A stretch of 64,000 nucleotides of DNA, from positions 1,094,501 through 1,158,500 of the forward strand of contig NZ_FMHZ01000002.1 of assembly GCF_900090315.1 (NCBI RefSeq), written 5' to 3'. Shown here in pieces: positions 17,809-30,152 of the stretch. Position 1 is the stretch's first letter, and each line of letters opens with the position of its first letter. The position numbers and the translations under genes are program-made. The notes under the pieces are model-generated. The model was given only the letters and a program-made list of their open reading frames with translations, did no database searches and was not told the origin of the DNA. Origin of the DNA: Micromonospora citrea (GTDB lineage Bacteria > Actinomycetota > Actinomycetes > Mycobacteriales > Micromonosporaceae).

Positions 17809-18342
17809 TCAACCGCGCAGACGCGGTCGCGCCGGAGCCAGGAAAGAAGAACCGGACAAGCCTACCAGCTCGTCGACGACCCGTTCGGCGAGGTCGTGCG
17901 CGACGGTGTGGTCGAAGGCCGCCAGGGGGGCCGTCGGGGGGACGAGGCCGGGCGGGTGCAGCAGCACCAGCCGGGCGTCCGGCAGCGCCGAGCGGACCAG
18001 CAGCGCACCGGGCGGGTCGAGGCCGAGCAGCACCGGCTGCCCGGCGGCGAGTCGGGACCGCACCGGCTCGGCCGGCGTGCCGCGCCGGAAGGGCCCGGCC
18101 CGGCTCCACTCCAGCAGCTCCCCCGCCGCGACCATGCGGTCGAACTCCGCCGGCGCCAGGAAGAGGCGGTCCACGCCGTCCAGCTCGCTCTCCCGGCGGG
18201 GACGGGTGGTGGCCGGCACCGGCACCCACACGGACGGAGAACGCGCCCGGACGCGCTCGACGACACTCTCCGTGCCCGAACCCGAAGGTCCGGTCAGGAC
18301 AGTGAGCCGAGCCGCCGGGCGCGCCTCGTCATCCGTGCTCAC
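17809..18342 (-). CDS. gmk: Degenerate guanylate kinase homologue
   Basis: Sits in the gmk slot between mihF and rpoZ, and its first half still aligns with guanylate kinase: LTVLTGPSGSG, PATTRPRR and AGELLEWS. Key residues are gone. The P-loop reads GPSGSGTES (18-26) without the catalytic Lys, the GMP-binding Tyr of the GVHY block is replaced (GVDRLF), the YGT block is FRRGT, the IDLQG block is LDPPG, and the Arg-rich LID segment is missing. The 177-residue length is also short. GTG start at 18342. By these losses it is unlikely to phosphorylate GMP; it may bind a nucleotide or partner, or be decaying. A working Gmk should then exist elsewhere in the genome. Confidence 0.75.
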   Translation of the reverse strand: MSTDDEARPAARLTVLTGPSGSGTESVVERVRARSPSVWVPVPATTRPRRESELDGVDRLFLAPAEFDRMVAAGELLEWSRAGPFRRGTPAEPVRSRLAAGQPVLLGLDPPGALLVRSALPDARLVLLHPPGLVPPTAPLAAFDHTVAHDLAERVVDELVGLSGSSFLAPARPRLRG

Positions 18343-18367
18343 TGCTTGTTTCTACACGCTGCCAGCC

Positions 18368-18685
18368 TCAGTTGGCGGCGAACTCCCCAAGCAGTGCCTT
18401 GCGCTGCTGCTCGCCGAGGCCACGCAGGCGACGGCTGTCGGCGATCTTGAGCTTCTCCATGATCTGGGTGGCCCGGATCTTGCCGATACCCGGCATCGCC
18501 TGCAGCACGGCGGAGACCTTGAGCTTGCCGACGACGTCGTCGGACTCGGCACGCTCGAGGACGGCTCCGAGGGTGGTCTTGCCCTGCTTGAGCTGCTCCT
18601 TCAGCTCAGCACGGGCCTTGCGGATCTCCGCGGCCTTCTCCAGCGCGGCAGCGCGCTGTTCCGGGGTCAGTGACGGGAGCGGCAC
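18368..18685 (-). CDS. mihF: Actinobacterial integration host factor (mIHF)
   Basis: A 105-residue nucleoid-associated protein, unrelated to E. coli IHF, that binds and bends DNA. The N-terminal charged helix (LTPEQRAAALEKAAEIRKAR) is followed by an H2TH-type core with LQAMPGIGKIRATQIMEKLKI and a basic tail (SRRLRGLGEQQRKALL), all typical of the family. The GTG start has a good Shine-Dalgarno (GAGGAG) 8 nt upstream. A sigma70-like promoter at 18789-18817 precedes it. Neighbour of pyrF and gmk in most actinobacteria. Confidence 0.95.
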   Translation of the reverse strand: MPLPSLTPEQRAAALEKAAEIRKARAELKEQLKQGKTTLGAVLERAESDDVVGKLKVSAVLQAMPGIGKIRATQIMEKLKIADSRRLRGLGEQQRKALLGEFAAN

Positions 18686-18788
18686 CAGTTCTCCTCAGGT
18701 CCCTATCGCGACGGGCGGGTCGCCACGTCGCATCTGTGAAACGTGGTGTCGCTGTGAACCAAGGGGTCCGTGGTTCCCAGCGCGGGGA

Positions 18789-18817
18789 AAACTAGCGGTC
18801 GCCGACGGTTTCGGCAA
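18789..18817 (-). promoter_or_regulatory. Probable mihF promoter
   Basis: On the minus strand TTGCCG (-35) and TAGTTT (-10) are separated by exactly 17 nt, about 100 nt before the mihF start. The AT-rich -10 stands out in this GC-rich DNA. Confidence 0.6.
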
Positions 18818-18863
18818 CGTGGGCGCGCGATGATCAACGCAAAGTGACCGAGCTGTCAGTCAG

Positions 18864-19700
18864 TCAACGGGCAGCCAGGACGGCCCGGCAGTCGGCCAGG
18901 GCCCGGTCCGCCGCGGCCCGCAGCGCGTCCGGGTCCGGGCCCGCGTTCAGCACCTCGCGGGAGTACGAGGGCAGCACGGCGGGCAGGCTGGAGCCGAAGA
19001 CGACGCGCAGATCCGCCGCGGTGGCGCCCTGCGCCCCGAGGCCCGGGGCGAGCAGCGGGCCGTTCACCCCGGACAGGTCGTGGCCGGTGTCGCCGATGGT
19101 CGCGCCGACCACGAGGCCGAAGCTCCCGAGCGGCTCCGCACCCGCGTTGAGCTGGGAAATCTCGTCGACAACGGTCTGCGCCACGGTCCGGCCGTCGGCG
19201 GTGCGGGCACGCTGCACGGCGGCGCCCTCGGGGTTGCTGGTGAGCGCCAGCACGAAGACCCCGCCGCCGTGCTCGGCGGCCAGCTCGAACATCGGGGCGA
19301 GCGCGCCGACGCCGAGGTACGGACTGGCGGTCACCGCGTCGACACTGACGGGACTGGATGGGTCGAGGTACGCCGAGGCGTACGCGGCGACCGTCGAACC
19401 GATGTCGCCGCGCTTGACGTCAAGCAAAACGAGCGAGCCGGCATCGCGCAACTGTCGGATAGTTGACTCAAGAATCGCCACGCCGCGGGAGCCGAACCGT
19501 TCGAAAAAGGCCGACTGGGGCTTGACCACCGCGACCCGGTCACCGAGGGCTTCCGTGACCGTCCGGGCGAACCGGTCGAGCCCCCGGACGTCGTCCTCGA
19601 ACCCCCACCGGGCCAGCAGCCCCGGGTGCGGGTCGATGCCGACGCAGAGCGGCCCCCGCTCGGTGACGGCCCGGTGCAGGCGGGCGCCGAAGCTCTCCAT
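18864..19700 (-). CDS. pyrF: Orotidine 5'-phosphate decarboxylase
   Basis: Last step of UMP synthesis. 278-residue enzyme of the actinobacterial/mycobacterial type: PLCVGIDPHP at the N-terminus, VVKPQSAFFERFG, and LLDVKRGDIGST with the catalytic Lys and Asp. The ATG at 19700 has GGAGAGGGAGAG upstream; the frame is open further upstream only because it runs through a tandem repeat. Separated from pyrD by bioA and by a repeat block at 19721-19950. Confidence 0.96.
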   Translation of the reverse strand: MESFGARLHRAVTERGPLCVGIDPHPGLLARWGFEDDVRGLDRFARTVTEALGDRVAVVKPQSAFFERFGSRGVAILESTIRQLRDAGSLVLLDVKRGDIGSTVAAYASAYLDPSSPVSVDAVTASPYLGVGALAPMFELAAEHGGGVFVLALTSNPEGAAVQRARTADGRTVAQTVVDEISQLNAGAEPLGSFGLVVGATIGDTGHDLSGVNGPLLAPGLGAQGATAADLRVVFGSSLPAVLPSYSREVLNAGPDPDALRAAADRALADCRAVLAAR

Positions 19701-19720
19701 CCGGTTCTCTCCCTCTCCTC

Positions 19721-19950
19721 GCCCGGACGACCGCCGCCCGGGGCACTCTCCGCCCGGGGCGACCACCGCCCAGGACACTCCCGCCCGGGGCGACCACCAC
19801 CCAGGGCACACTCCGCCCGGGGCGACCACCGCCCAGGACACTCCCGCCCGGGGCGACCACCGCCCACGGCACACTCCGCCCGGGCGACCGCCCGGAGGCA
19901 CTTCTCCCCGCCCGGGCCGACGACCGCCCGGGGCGCACTCCCGGCCAGGG
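19721..19950. repeat. Intergenic tandem repeat, 31/32-bp units
   Basis: A GC-rich block between the pyrF start and the bioA stop. The core CGCCCGGGGCGACCACC begins at 19751, 19782, 19814 and 19845, with a shortened copy at 19877 and weaker copies on both sides. Units alternate 31 and 32 bp, so the higher-order period is 63 bp. The core is close to a palindrome (CGCCCGGGGCG). There is no promoter-like sequence inside and no gene. Confidence 0.85.
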
Positions 19951-19994
19951 CGGCCGGGCCGCCCGCGTACCCCCGCCGAAGGGTGACCGGCGGT

Positions 19995-21269
19995 TCAGCC
20001 GGCCTTCACCGCGGCGGCGACCCCGGCGGCGATCCGGGCCAGGTCGGCGTCGTCGGTGACGTAGGGCGGCATGGTGTAGACCAGGTCGCGGAACGGCCGC
20101 AGCCAGACCCCCTCGGCGACGGCGGCGGCCGTGGCGGCGGGCAGGTCGACGTCGTGGTCGAGCTGCACCACGCCGATCGCGCCGAGCACCCGCACGTCGC
20201 GTACGCCGGGCGCGCCGCGCAGCGGCTCCAGGCCGGCCCGCAGGCCCGCCTGCACCCTCGACACCTGCCCCGCCCAGTCCCCGGCCCGCAGCAGCCCCAG
20301 GGACGCGTTGGCGACCGCGCAGGCCAACGGGTTGCCCATGAAGGTCGGGCCGTGCGCCAGCACGCCGTCGGCGGAGATGCCCCGGGCGACCTCCGCCGTG
20401 CAGAGCGCGGCGGCCAGAGTCAGGTAACCGCCGGTGAGCGCCTTGCCCACGCACATCACGTCGGGCGCCACCCCGGCGTGCTCGGCGGCGAACATCGTGC
20501 CCGTCCGGCCGAAGCCGGTGGCGATCTCGTCGAAGACCAGCAGCACGCCGTGCGCCCGGGTCACCTCGCGCAGCACCCGCAGGTACTCCGGGTGGTGGAA
20601 GCGCATCCCGCCGGCGCCCTGCACCACCGGCTCCACGATCACGGCGGCCAGCTCGTGGGCGTGCCGCTCCACCGCCTCGGCCAGGGCCGCGCAGTAGGCC
20701 GGGTCGGGCGGGGTGTCGTAGCCGCCCGGCGGGACGGGGGCGAACACCTGCCGGGGCAGCACGTCGCCCCACAGGTGGTGCATGCCGCCCTCCGGGTCGC
20801 AGACGCTCATCGGGTGGAACGTGTCGCCGTGGTAGCCGCCCCGCCAGGTGCCCAGCCGGCGGCGTTCCGGCCGGCCGGTGGCGCGCTGGTACTGCAGGCA
20901 CATCTTGACGGCCACCTCGACGGCGACCGAGCCGGAATCGGCCAGGAAGACGTGCTCCAGCCCGTCCGGGGCCAGCTCGACCAGGGTGGCCGCCAGGCGG
21001 ACCGCCGGGGCGTGGGTGAGCCCGCCGAACATCACGTGGCTCATCCGGCCGAGCTGGTCGGTCACCGCCGCGTCGAGCACCGGGTGCCGGTAGCCGTGGA
21101 TGGCCGCCCACCACGACGACATCCCGTCGACCACCTCACGGCCGTCGGCCAGCCGCAGGCGTACGCCCTCGGCGCTCTCCACGACGTAGGGCGGGCTGGC
21201 CGGCGGCAGGGCCGCGTACGGGTGCCACACGTGCCGCCGGTCGGCGGCCAGGATCTCCTCGGGTGTCAC
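19995..21269 (-). CDS. bioA: Adenosylmethionine-8-amino-7-oxononanoate aminotransferase
   Basis: PLP-dependent, SAM-using aminotransferase of biotin synthesis (makes 7,8-diaminopelargonate). 424 residues: HVWHPYA at the start and [13 protein letters not shown] (BioA substrate-pocket signature), [19 protein letters not shown] block ([13 protein letters not shown]), [22 protein letters not shown] with the PLP-binding Lys, and [12 protein letters not shown] start at 21269. No other bio gene is visible in the window; the gene stands between pyrD and pyrF. Confidence 0.94.
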   Translation of the reverse strand: MTPEEILAADRRHVWHPYAALPPASPPYVVESAEGVRLRLADGREVVDGMSSWWAAIHGYRHPVLDAAVTDQLGRMSHVMFGGLTHAPAVRLAATLVELAPDGLEHVFLADSGSVAVEVAVKMCLQYQRATGRPERRRLGTWRGGYHGDTFHPMSVCDPEGGMHHLWGDVLPRQVFAPVPPGGYDTPPDPAYCAALAEAVERHAHELAAVIVEPVVQGAGGMRFHHPEYLRVLREVTRAHGVLLVFDEIATGFGRTGTMFAAEHAGVAPDVMCVGKALTGGYLTLAAALCTAEVARGISADGVLAHGPTFMGNPLACAVANASLGLLRAGDWAGQVSRVQAGLRAGLEPLRGAPGVRDVRVLGAIGVVQLDHDVDLPAATAAAVAEGVWLRPFRDLVYTMPPYVTDDADLARIAAGVAAAVKAG

Positions 21270-21369
21270 GCACGCTCCTTCGTCGTCGCTCCCCGCGGCC
21301 TCGCACCCGTCCCGGCCGGCGCGCGGCGCGGGCCGGGACCGGACGCGCGCGACCGTGGGACGGAGGGGG

Positions 21370-22398
21370 TCACCGGGCCGGGGGCGGGGCGGCTGCCGCG
21401 GCGCGGGCGACGGCCCGGGGCAGGGCCGGGCCGCGGTAGATGAAGCCGGTGTAGAGCTGGACCAGGGCGGCGCCCGCGTCGAACATCCGGGCGGCGTCGT
21501 CGGGGTCCAGGATGCCGCCCACGCCGACGATCGGCAGCCGGCCGCCGGTCTCCCGGTGCACGAAGGAGACGACCTCGCGGGCCCGGTCGGCCAGCGGCCG
21601 GCCCGACAGGCCGCCCGTCTGTCTGCCGCGCTCCCGGTCGGCCGGGGCGAGGCCGTCGCGCGCCAGGGTGGTGTTGGTGGCGATCACCCCCGCCGCGCCC
21701 CGGGCCAGGCAGACCTCCAGCAGCTCGGCGATCGCCGCGTCGGTGAGGTCCGGGGCGATCTTGACCAGCACCGGCTTCTCCCCCACCAGCGCGGCGAGGA
21801 GGGCGTCCAGGTGCGCGCGGTCCTGCAACGCCCGCAGGCCGGGCGTGTTCGGCGAGGAGACGTTGACCGCGAAGTAGTCGCCGTGCCCGCGCAGCGCCCG
21901 GTAGGAGGCGAGGTAGTCCGCCACCGCCTCGTCCAGCGGGGTCACCTTGGACTTGCCCAGCGAGATGCCCAGCGGCACCCCGAGCGGGCGGGGCAGCGCC
22001 GCCAGCCGGGCCGCGAGGGCCTCCGCGCCGGCGTTGTTGAAGCCCATCCGGTTGACCACGGCCTCGCTGTCGGGCAGCCGGAACAGCCGGGGCCGGGGGT
22101 TGCCCGGCTGCGGGTGCGCGGTGACCGTGCCGACCTCGACGAAGCCGAAGCCCAGGGCCGGCCACGCCGGCAGCGCCGCGCCGTCCTTGTCCATGCCGGC
22201 GGCGAGCCCCACCGGGTTGGGGAACTCGACGCCGAACACCGTGCGCGGCGCCCGGACGGCGTACCGGGCGCGCAGGGCGGCCAGCGCCGCCGGCCGGCGG
22301 GAGAGCCCCGACAGCCGGCGCAGCGTCCACTCGTGCGCGGCCTCGGCGTCCCCGCCCCCGATCCGGAACAACCCGGGCCGAACCACCCGCTCGAACAT
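21370..22398 (-). CDS. pyrD: Dihydroorotate dehydrogenase (quinone), class 2
   Basis: Membrane-associated FMN enzyme that oxidises dihydroorotate with quinone. 342 residues: an N-terminal amphipathic helical region ([22 protein letters not shown]) typical of class 2, then [55 protein letters not shown] with the catalytic Ser, and GVGGI for FMN phosphate. GTG (22401) and ATG (22398) are adjacent; the purine-rich AGGGGG fits the ATG better. Separated from carB by a gap that holds an AT-rich inverted repeat. Confidence 0.95.
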   Translation of the reverse strand: MFERVVRPGLFRIGGGDAEAAHEWTLRRLSGLSRRPAALAALRARYAVRAPRTVFGVEFPNPVGLAAGMDKDGAALPAWPALGFGFVEVGTVTAHPQPGNPRPRLFRLPDSEAVVNRMGFNNAGAEALAARLAALPRPLGVPLGISLGKSKVTPLDEAVADYLASYRALRGHGDYFAVNVSSPNTPGLRALQDRAHLDALLAALVGEKPVLVKIAPDLTDAAIAELLEVCLARGAAGVIATNTTLARDGLAPADRERGRQTGGLSGRPLADRAREVVSFVHRETGGRLPIVGVGGILDPDDAARMFDAGAALVQLYTGFIYRGPALPRAVARAAAAAPPPAR

Positions 22399-22469
22399 CA
22401 CCGCCCCCTCCCCCGCCGTCCCCGTGCCCCCGGCCTCCCGGCCGACCCCGGGCCTCCCGGTCGACCCCG

Positions 22470-22528
22470 TTGATCATGAAGTTGTCGCCCGTCACGTCGG
22501 CGTGTCACGACAACAACTTCATGATCAA
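22470..22528. repeat. Perfect 16-bp inverted repeat between carB and pyrD
   Basis: TTGATCATGAAGTTGT (22470-22485) and its exact complement (22513-22528) flank a 27-nt GC-rich spacer. The arms are AT-rich, unlike everything around them. The element lies downstream of the carB stop and 70 bp before the pyrD start. It can fold as a long hairpin in RNA. It may be an interspersed repeat element, terminator or processing site. Confidence 0.9.
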
Positions 22529-22543
22529 GCGGCTGGGGGCGGG

Positions 22544-25922
<3,379 letters not shown>

Positions 25923-25930
<8 letters not shown>

Positions 25931-27089
25931 GTGTGCGCCCCTCGCTGTGGTTGCGGCCCTCGATGAGCTCGGCGAAGCGGTCGAAGAGGTAGTCCGCGTC
26001 GTGCGGCCCGGCCGCCGCCTCCGGGTGGTACTGGACGGTGAAGGCGGGCACGTCCTTCGCCCGCAGCCCCTCGACCACGTTGTCATTGAGGCAGACGTGC
26101 GACACCTGGACGCCGCCGAACTCGGTCTCGATCACCTGGTCGGGTACGACGGCACCGTGCCGTGCCCCCGGGACCTCGACGGCGAAGCCGTGGTTGTGGC
26201 TGGTCACCTCGACCTTGCCGGTGACCCGGTCGAGCACCGGCTGGTTGATGCCGCGGTGGCCGTAGCCGAGCTTGTAGGTGCCGAAGCCCAGCGCCCGGCC
26301 GAGGATCTGGCTGCCGAAGCAGATGCCGAACAGCGGCACCTTCCGGCGCAGCACCTCGCGGGCCAGCGCCACCGGCGCGTCGGCGGTGGCCGGGTCGCCC
26401 GGGCCGGGCGAGAGGAAGACCGCGTCCGCGCCGGTGGCGAGCAGGTCGTCGATGGTGGAGCCGGCGGGCAGCACGTGGGTGGTGACGCCCCGCGCGGCCA
26501 GCCGGCGCGGCACGTTGCGCTTGATGCCCAGGTCCAGCGCGGCCACCGTGAAGCGGTGCTCGCCCTCGGCGGTCACCACGTACGGCTCGGCGGTGGTCAC
26601 CTCGGCGGAGAGGTCCGCGCCGACCATCTCCGGGGACTGCCGCACCCGGGCCAGCAGCGCCCGGGGGTCGGTCTCGACGCTGGAGATGCCGACCCGCATC
26701 GCGCCGCGCTCGCGCAGGTGCCGGGTCAGCGCCCGGGTGTCCACGCCGCTGACGCCGACGACGCCCTCGGCGGCCAGCCGGTCCTCCAGCCCGCCGGTGG
26801 CCCGCCAGTTCGAGCCGATCCGGGCCGGGTCGCGCACCACGTAGCCGGCGACCCAGATCCGGGACGACTCGTCGTCCTCGGCGTTGACGCCGGTGTTGCC
26901 GATGTGCGGGGCGGTCTGCACCACCACCTGACGGTGGTAGGAGGGGTCGGTCAGCGTCTCCTGGTAGCCGGTCATGCCGGTGTTGAAGACCGCCTCGCCG
27001 AAGGTCTCCCCGACGGCGCCGTACGCCTCGCCGTGGAACGTGCGCCCGTCCTCGAGCACGAGGATCGCGGGCCTTCGCTTGCTGGTCAC
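25923..27089 (-). CDS. carA: Carbamoyl-phosphate synthase small subunit (glutamine amidotransferase)
   Basis: Hydrolyses glutamine and channels ammonia to CarB. 388 residues. The N-terminal CPSase small domain includes [13 protein letters not shown]; the class I amidotransferase domain has [25 protein letters not shown] with the nucleophilic Cys, and [12 protein letters not shown] with the catalytic His and Glu. GTG start overlaps the pyrC stop (GTGA); the 3' end overlaps carB by 8 bp, so the operon is translationally coupled throughout. Confidence 0.97.
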
Positions 27090-28363
27090 TTGACCGCCTT
27101 TCCGTCCAGGACCGTCGGCTCGCCGCGCAGGAAGGTCGCCACGATGCGACCCGGCAGCGTCATGCGGGCGTACGGGGTGTTGCGGCTACGACTGGCCAGC
27201 TCCGCCGGCTCGATGGTGCGACGGGCGGCCGGGTCGACCAGGGTCAGGTTGGCCGGCACGCCGGGCGCCGGGTCGAGGCCGTGCCCCTCCAGGCCGGCGA
27301 TGCGGGCCGGGGTGCGCGACATCCGCTCGGCGATCAGGTCCCACTCTGGGCCGAGCACGTCGAGGGCGATCGACAGCGCCGTCTCCAGGCCGAGCATGCC
27401 CGGCCGGGCGTACGCCCACTCGCACTCCTTGTCCTCCACGGCGTGCGGGGCGTGGTCGGTGGCGACGACGTCGATCACGCCCTCGACCAGGGCGGCCCGC
27501 AGCGCGGCGATGTCGGTCGCGGTGCGCAGCGGCGGGTTGACCTTGAAGACCGGGTCGTAGCTCGCCGCCCGCTCGTCGGTGAGCAGCAGGTGGTGCGGGG
27601 TCACCTCGGCGGTGACCCGGACGCCCCGGGCCTTGGCCTGACGCAGCACCTCGACGCTGCCGGCGGTGGAGACGTGGCAGACGTGCAGCCGGCTGCCGAC
27701 GTGCTCGGCCAGCAGCACGTCGCGGGCGATGATCGCCTCCTCGGCGACCGCCGGCCAGCCGGTCAGGCCGAGCCGGGTCGACACCTCGCCCTCGTGCATC
27801 TGCGCGCCCTCGGTCAGCCGGGGCTCCTCGGCGTGCTGGGCGATGATCCCGTCGAACGCCTTCACGTACTCCAGGGCCCGGCGCATCAGCTTCGGATCGG
27901 CGACGCAGTGCCCGTCGTCGGAGAAGATCCGCACCCGGGCCGCCGAGTCGGCCATCGCGCCCAGCTCGGCGAGCTGCTCTCCGGCCAGGCCGACGGTGAC
28001 CGCGCCGATCGGCTGCACGTCCACCAGTCCGGCCTCCCGGCCGAGCCGCCAGACCTGCTCGACCACGCCGGCGGTGTCGGCGACCGGCGAGGTGTTGGCC
28101 ATCGCGCAGACGGCGGTGTAGCCGCCGAGCGCCGCCGCCCGGGATCCGGACTCGACGGTCTCGGCGTCCTCCCGGCCCGGCTCGCGCAGGTGGGTGTGCA
28201 GGTCGACCAGGCCGGGCAGGGCGACCAGCCCGGTGCCGTCGATCACGGTGGCGTCCGGGTCGCTCAGCCCGGCACCGGTGTCCGCGACGACGCCGTCGCG
28301 GAGCAGCAGGTCGGTCGGCGCGGCGCCGACGACACTCACGTTCCTGATCAGGTACGAGCTCAC
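27086..28363 (-). CDS. pyrC: Dihydroorotase (class I)
   Basis: Cyclises carbamoyl aspartate to dihydroorotate. 425-residue amidohydrolase with full metal-site motifs: [10 protein letters not shown], the Asp in [20 protein letters not shown] and ATDHAPH. The frame is open far upstream inside pyrB, but homology begins at [13 protein letters not shown], the GTG at 28363, which overlaps the pyrB stop as GTGA. Active-looking; not the inactive PyrC' form known from some aspartate transcarbamoylase complexes. Confidence 0.96.
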   Translation of the reverse strand: MSSYLIRNVSVVGAAPTDLLLRDGVVADTGAGLSDPDATVIDGTGLVALPGLVDLHTHLREPGREDAETVESGSRAAALGGYTAVCAMANTSPVADTAGVVEQVWRLGREAGLVDVQPIGAVTVGLAGEQLAELGAMADSAARVRIFSDDGHCVADPKLMRRALEYVKAFDGIIAQHAEEPRLTEGAQMHEGEVSTRLGLTGWPAVAEEAIIARDVLLAEHVGSRLHVCHVSTAGSVEVLRQAKARGVRVTAEVTPHHLLLTDERAASYDPVFKVNPPLRTATDIAALRAALVEGVIDVVATDHAPHAVEDKECEWAYARPGMLGLETALSIALDVLGPEWDLIAERMSRTPARIAGLEGHGLDPAPGVPANLTLVDPAARRTIEPAELASRSRNTPYARMTLPGRIVATFLRGEPTVLDGKAVK

Positions 28364-29286
28364 CGGTTGTTCCCTCCGAGCAGCAGGTAGAGGACGGCCA
28401 TCCGCACGGAGACCCCGTTGGCGACCTGTTCGACGATGGTGGAGCGGGGCGAGTCGGCGACCTCGGGCGTGATCTCCATCCCCCGGTTCATCGGGCCGGG
28501 GTGCATGACGATCGCGTGCTCGGGCAGCCGACGCATCCGCGGGCCGTCCAGGCCGTAGCGGCGGGCGTACTCGCGGGCGGAGGGGAAGTAGGAGTCGTTC
28601 ATCCGCTCGCGCTGCACCCGCAGCATCATCACCACGTCCGACTGCGGCAGCACCGCGTCGAGGTCGTAGGAGACGTCGGTGCCGGGCGCGAGGGCCTGCG
28701 CGATGTGGACGGGGATCAGCGTCGGCGGCCCGACCAGCGTCACCTTGGCGCCGAGCGTGGACAGCAGCAGCACGTTGGAGCGGGCCACCCGGCTGTGCAG
28801 GACGTCCCCGACCACCGCGACCGACAGGCCGGCCAGCCGCCCCAGCCGGGAGCGCATCGTGTACGCGTCGAGCAGCGCCTGGGTCGGATGCTCGTGGGTG
28901 CCGTCGCCCGCGTTGACCACCGAGCCGTCGACCCAGTCGGCGAGCCGGTGCGGGGCGCCCGAGGCGGGGTGCCGGACGACCACCGCGTCGGCCCCCATCG
29001 CCTGCAGGGTCAGCGCGGTGTCCTTGAGGCTCTCGCCCTTGGCCACGCTGGAGCCCTTGGCCGAGAAGTTGATCACGTCGGCGCTGAGCCGCTTCGCCGC
29101 GGCCTCGAACGAGATCCGGGTGCGGGTGGAGTCCTCGTAGAAGAGGTTGACCACGGTGCGTCCGCGCAGCGCGGGCAGCTTCTTGACCTCCCGGCCGGCG
29201 ACGGTGGCCATCTCCGCGGCGGTGTCCAGGATCTGGGTTGCCGTGGCGGCGTCGAGGTCGGCGCCGGAGAGCAGGTGCCGGATCAT
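28360..29286 (-). CDS. pyrB: Aspartate carbamoyltransferase catalytic subunit
   Basis: Joins carbamoyl phosphate and aspartate. 308 residues: [17 protein letters not shown] (carbamoyl phosphate site STRTR), [11 protein letters not shown] and a conserved HPGPMNRG near the C-terminus. No pyrI regulatory gene is present, as usual in actinobacteria. ATG overlaps the pyrR stop (ATGA) and the 3' end overlaps pyrC. Confidence 0.97.
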   Translation of the reverse strand: MIRHLLSGADLDAATATQILDTAAEMATVAGREVKKLPALRGRTVVNLFYEDSTRTRISFEAAAKRLSADVINFSAKGSSVAKGESLKDTALTLQAMGADAVVVRHPASGAPHRLADWVDGSVVNAGDGTHEHPTQALLDAYTMRSRLGRLAGLSVAVVGDVLHSRVARSNVLLLSTLGAKVTLVGPPTLIPVHIAQALAPGTDVSYDLDAVLPQSDVVMMLRVQRERMNDSYFPSAREYARRYGLDGPRMRRLPEHAIVMHPGPMNRGMEITPEVADSPRSTIVEQVANGVSVRMAVLYLLLGGNNR

Positions 29287-29867
29287 GAGGGGGTCCCCCC
29301 GTACAGCTTGACCTCGTCGGCGCCGTCGGTCTCCGCGAGGGTGACCTTGACGCTCTCCACGAGGGAGGTCGGGATGTTCTTGCCGACGTAGTCGGCGCGG
29401 ATCGGCAGCTCGCGGTGCCCGCGGTCGACGAGGACGGCGAGTTGCACGGAGGCCGGGCGCCCGACGTCGTTGAGCGCGTCGAGCGCCGCCCGGACGGTGC
29501 GGCCGGAGAAGAGCACGTCGTCGACGAGGATGACCCGCTTGCCGTCGATGCCGCCGGGCGGCACCTGGGTCGGTCCGACCGCACGGGTGGCGTGCCGGCG
29601 CAGGTCGTCGCGGTAGAGGGTGATGTCCAGCACGCCGACCGGGACGGTCACGTCCTCGAAGGTGCTGATCCGGGCGGCGAGCCGCCTCGCGAGGGGGGCG
29701 CCCCGGGTGGGGATGCCCAGCAGCACCGTGTTCGCGGCGCCCTGGGTCTTCTCCAGGATCTGGTGGGCGATGCGGTCGACCACGCGCTGGACGTCGGCGC
29801 TGGCGAGGATCACCTTCACCGAGGGTTGTCGCGGCGGCGACGACTGGGCAGCAGGTGGGTAGGCCAC
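29283..29867 (-). CDS. pyrR: PyrR, pyrimidine operon regulator / uracil phosphoribosyltransferase
   Basis: UMP-responsive RNA-binding protein that controls the operon it heads, and a weak uracil phosphoribosyltransferase. 194 residues: [18 protein letters not shown], then the PRPP motif [13 protein letters not shown]. The GTG at 29867 was chosen because AAGGAGG lies 7 nt upstream and homology begins shortly after; the first about 15 residues ([14 protein letters not shown]) are a non-conserved extension. Its mRNA leader carries a PyrR-binding hairpin next to this Shine-Dalgarno, so the protein probably represses its own translation and the coupled pyr genes. Confidence 0.95.
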   Translation of the reverse strand: MAYPPAAQSSPPRQPSVKVILASADVQRVVDRIAHQILEKTQGAANTVLLGIPTRGAPLARRLAARISTFEDVTVPVGVLDITLYRDDLRRHATRAVGPTQVPPGGIDGKRVILVDDVLFSGRTVRAALDALNDVGRPASVQLAVLVDRGHRELPIRADYVGKNIPTSLVESVKVTLAETDGADEVKLYGGTPS

Positions 29868-29873
29868 GGCGGA

Positions 29874-29910
29874 CCTCCTTCCCCGCCTCACGGGACGGGT
29901 CGTTAAAGGA
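29874..29910 (-). promoter_or_regulatory. PyrR-binding hairpin at the pyrR ribosome binding site
   Basis: On the minus strand CCCG and CGGG (29896-29899 / 2982-85 side, i.e. 29882-29885) close a hairpin whose loop is TCCCGTGAGG (29886-29895). This matches the PyrR loop consensus UCCNGNGAGG exactly. The Shine-Dalgarno AAGGAGG (29874-29880) follows at once, and TCCTT (29906-29910) before the hairpin could pair with it. This fits translational repression as described for mycobacterial PyrR. Confidence 0.85.
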
Positions 29911-29961
29911 CGTCGGATGCCGGCGCCGGACCGCGAGCGGCCCGGACCGGGGCTTCCCGCC

Positions 29962-29967
29962 ACGTTA
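29962..29967 (-). promoter_or_regulatory. Possible pyrR -10 element
   Basis: TAACGT preceded by TGG (extended -10 like) on the minus strand, about 95 nt before the pyrR GTG. No convincing -35 is visible, so this is a weak call. Confidence 0.3.
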
Positions 29968-30070
29968 CCAGTGGTCACCGCACCGACCGCCGCCGGCCAC
30001 TGACCCCCTGGTCAGCCCGGCGAAATGGGGACAACTCCCCCGGTGATCCCAACGGTAAGGTCACGACCAC

Positions 30071-30099
30071 TTGACCAGTTGTGCCAATCCCCGTACCGT
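30071..30099 (+). promoter_or_regulatory. Probable bldD promoter
   Basis: TTGACC (30071-30076), a 17-nt spacer and TACCGT (30094-30099), about 50 nt before the bldD ATG. Good match to the principal sigma factor consensus of actinomycetes. Confidence 0.6.
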
Positions 30100-30112
30100 C
30101 ACGCTCCGTAGC
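30098..30112 (+). promoter_or_regulatory. Candidate BldD box (autoregulation)
   Basis: GTCACGCTCCGTAGC agrees with the published BldD consensus (NTNACNCWGNGTNAN) at all but two fixed positions. It overlaps the -10/+1 region of the promoter at 30071-30099, where BldD would block transcription of its own gene, as it does in Streptomyces. Confidence 0.5.
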
Positions 30113-30152
30113 GATCGCTGGGAGAACCCCGAGCAGCACTGGGAGTGTCCGA

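Noticed and set aside
19721..19950. CRISPR-like array
   Set aside because: Units are contiguous without unique spacers and there are no cas genes; it is a plain tandem repeat.
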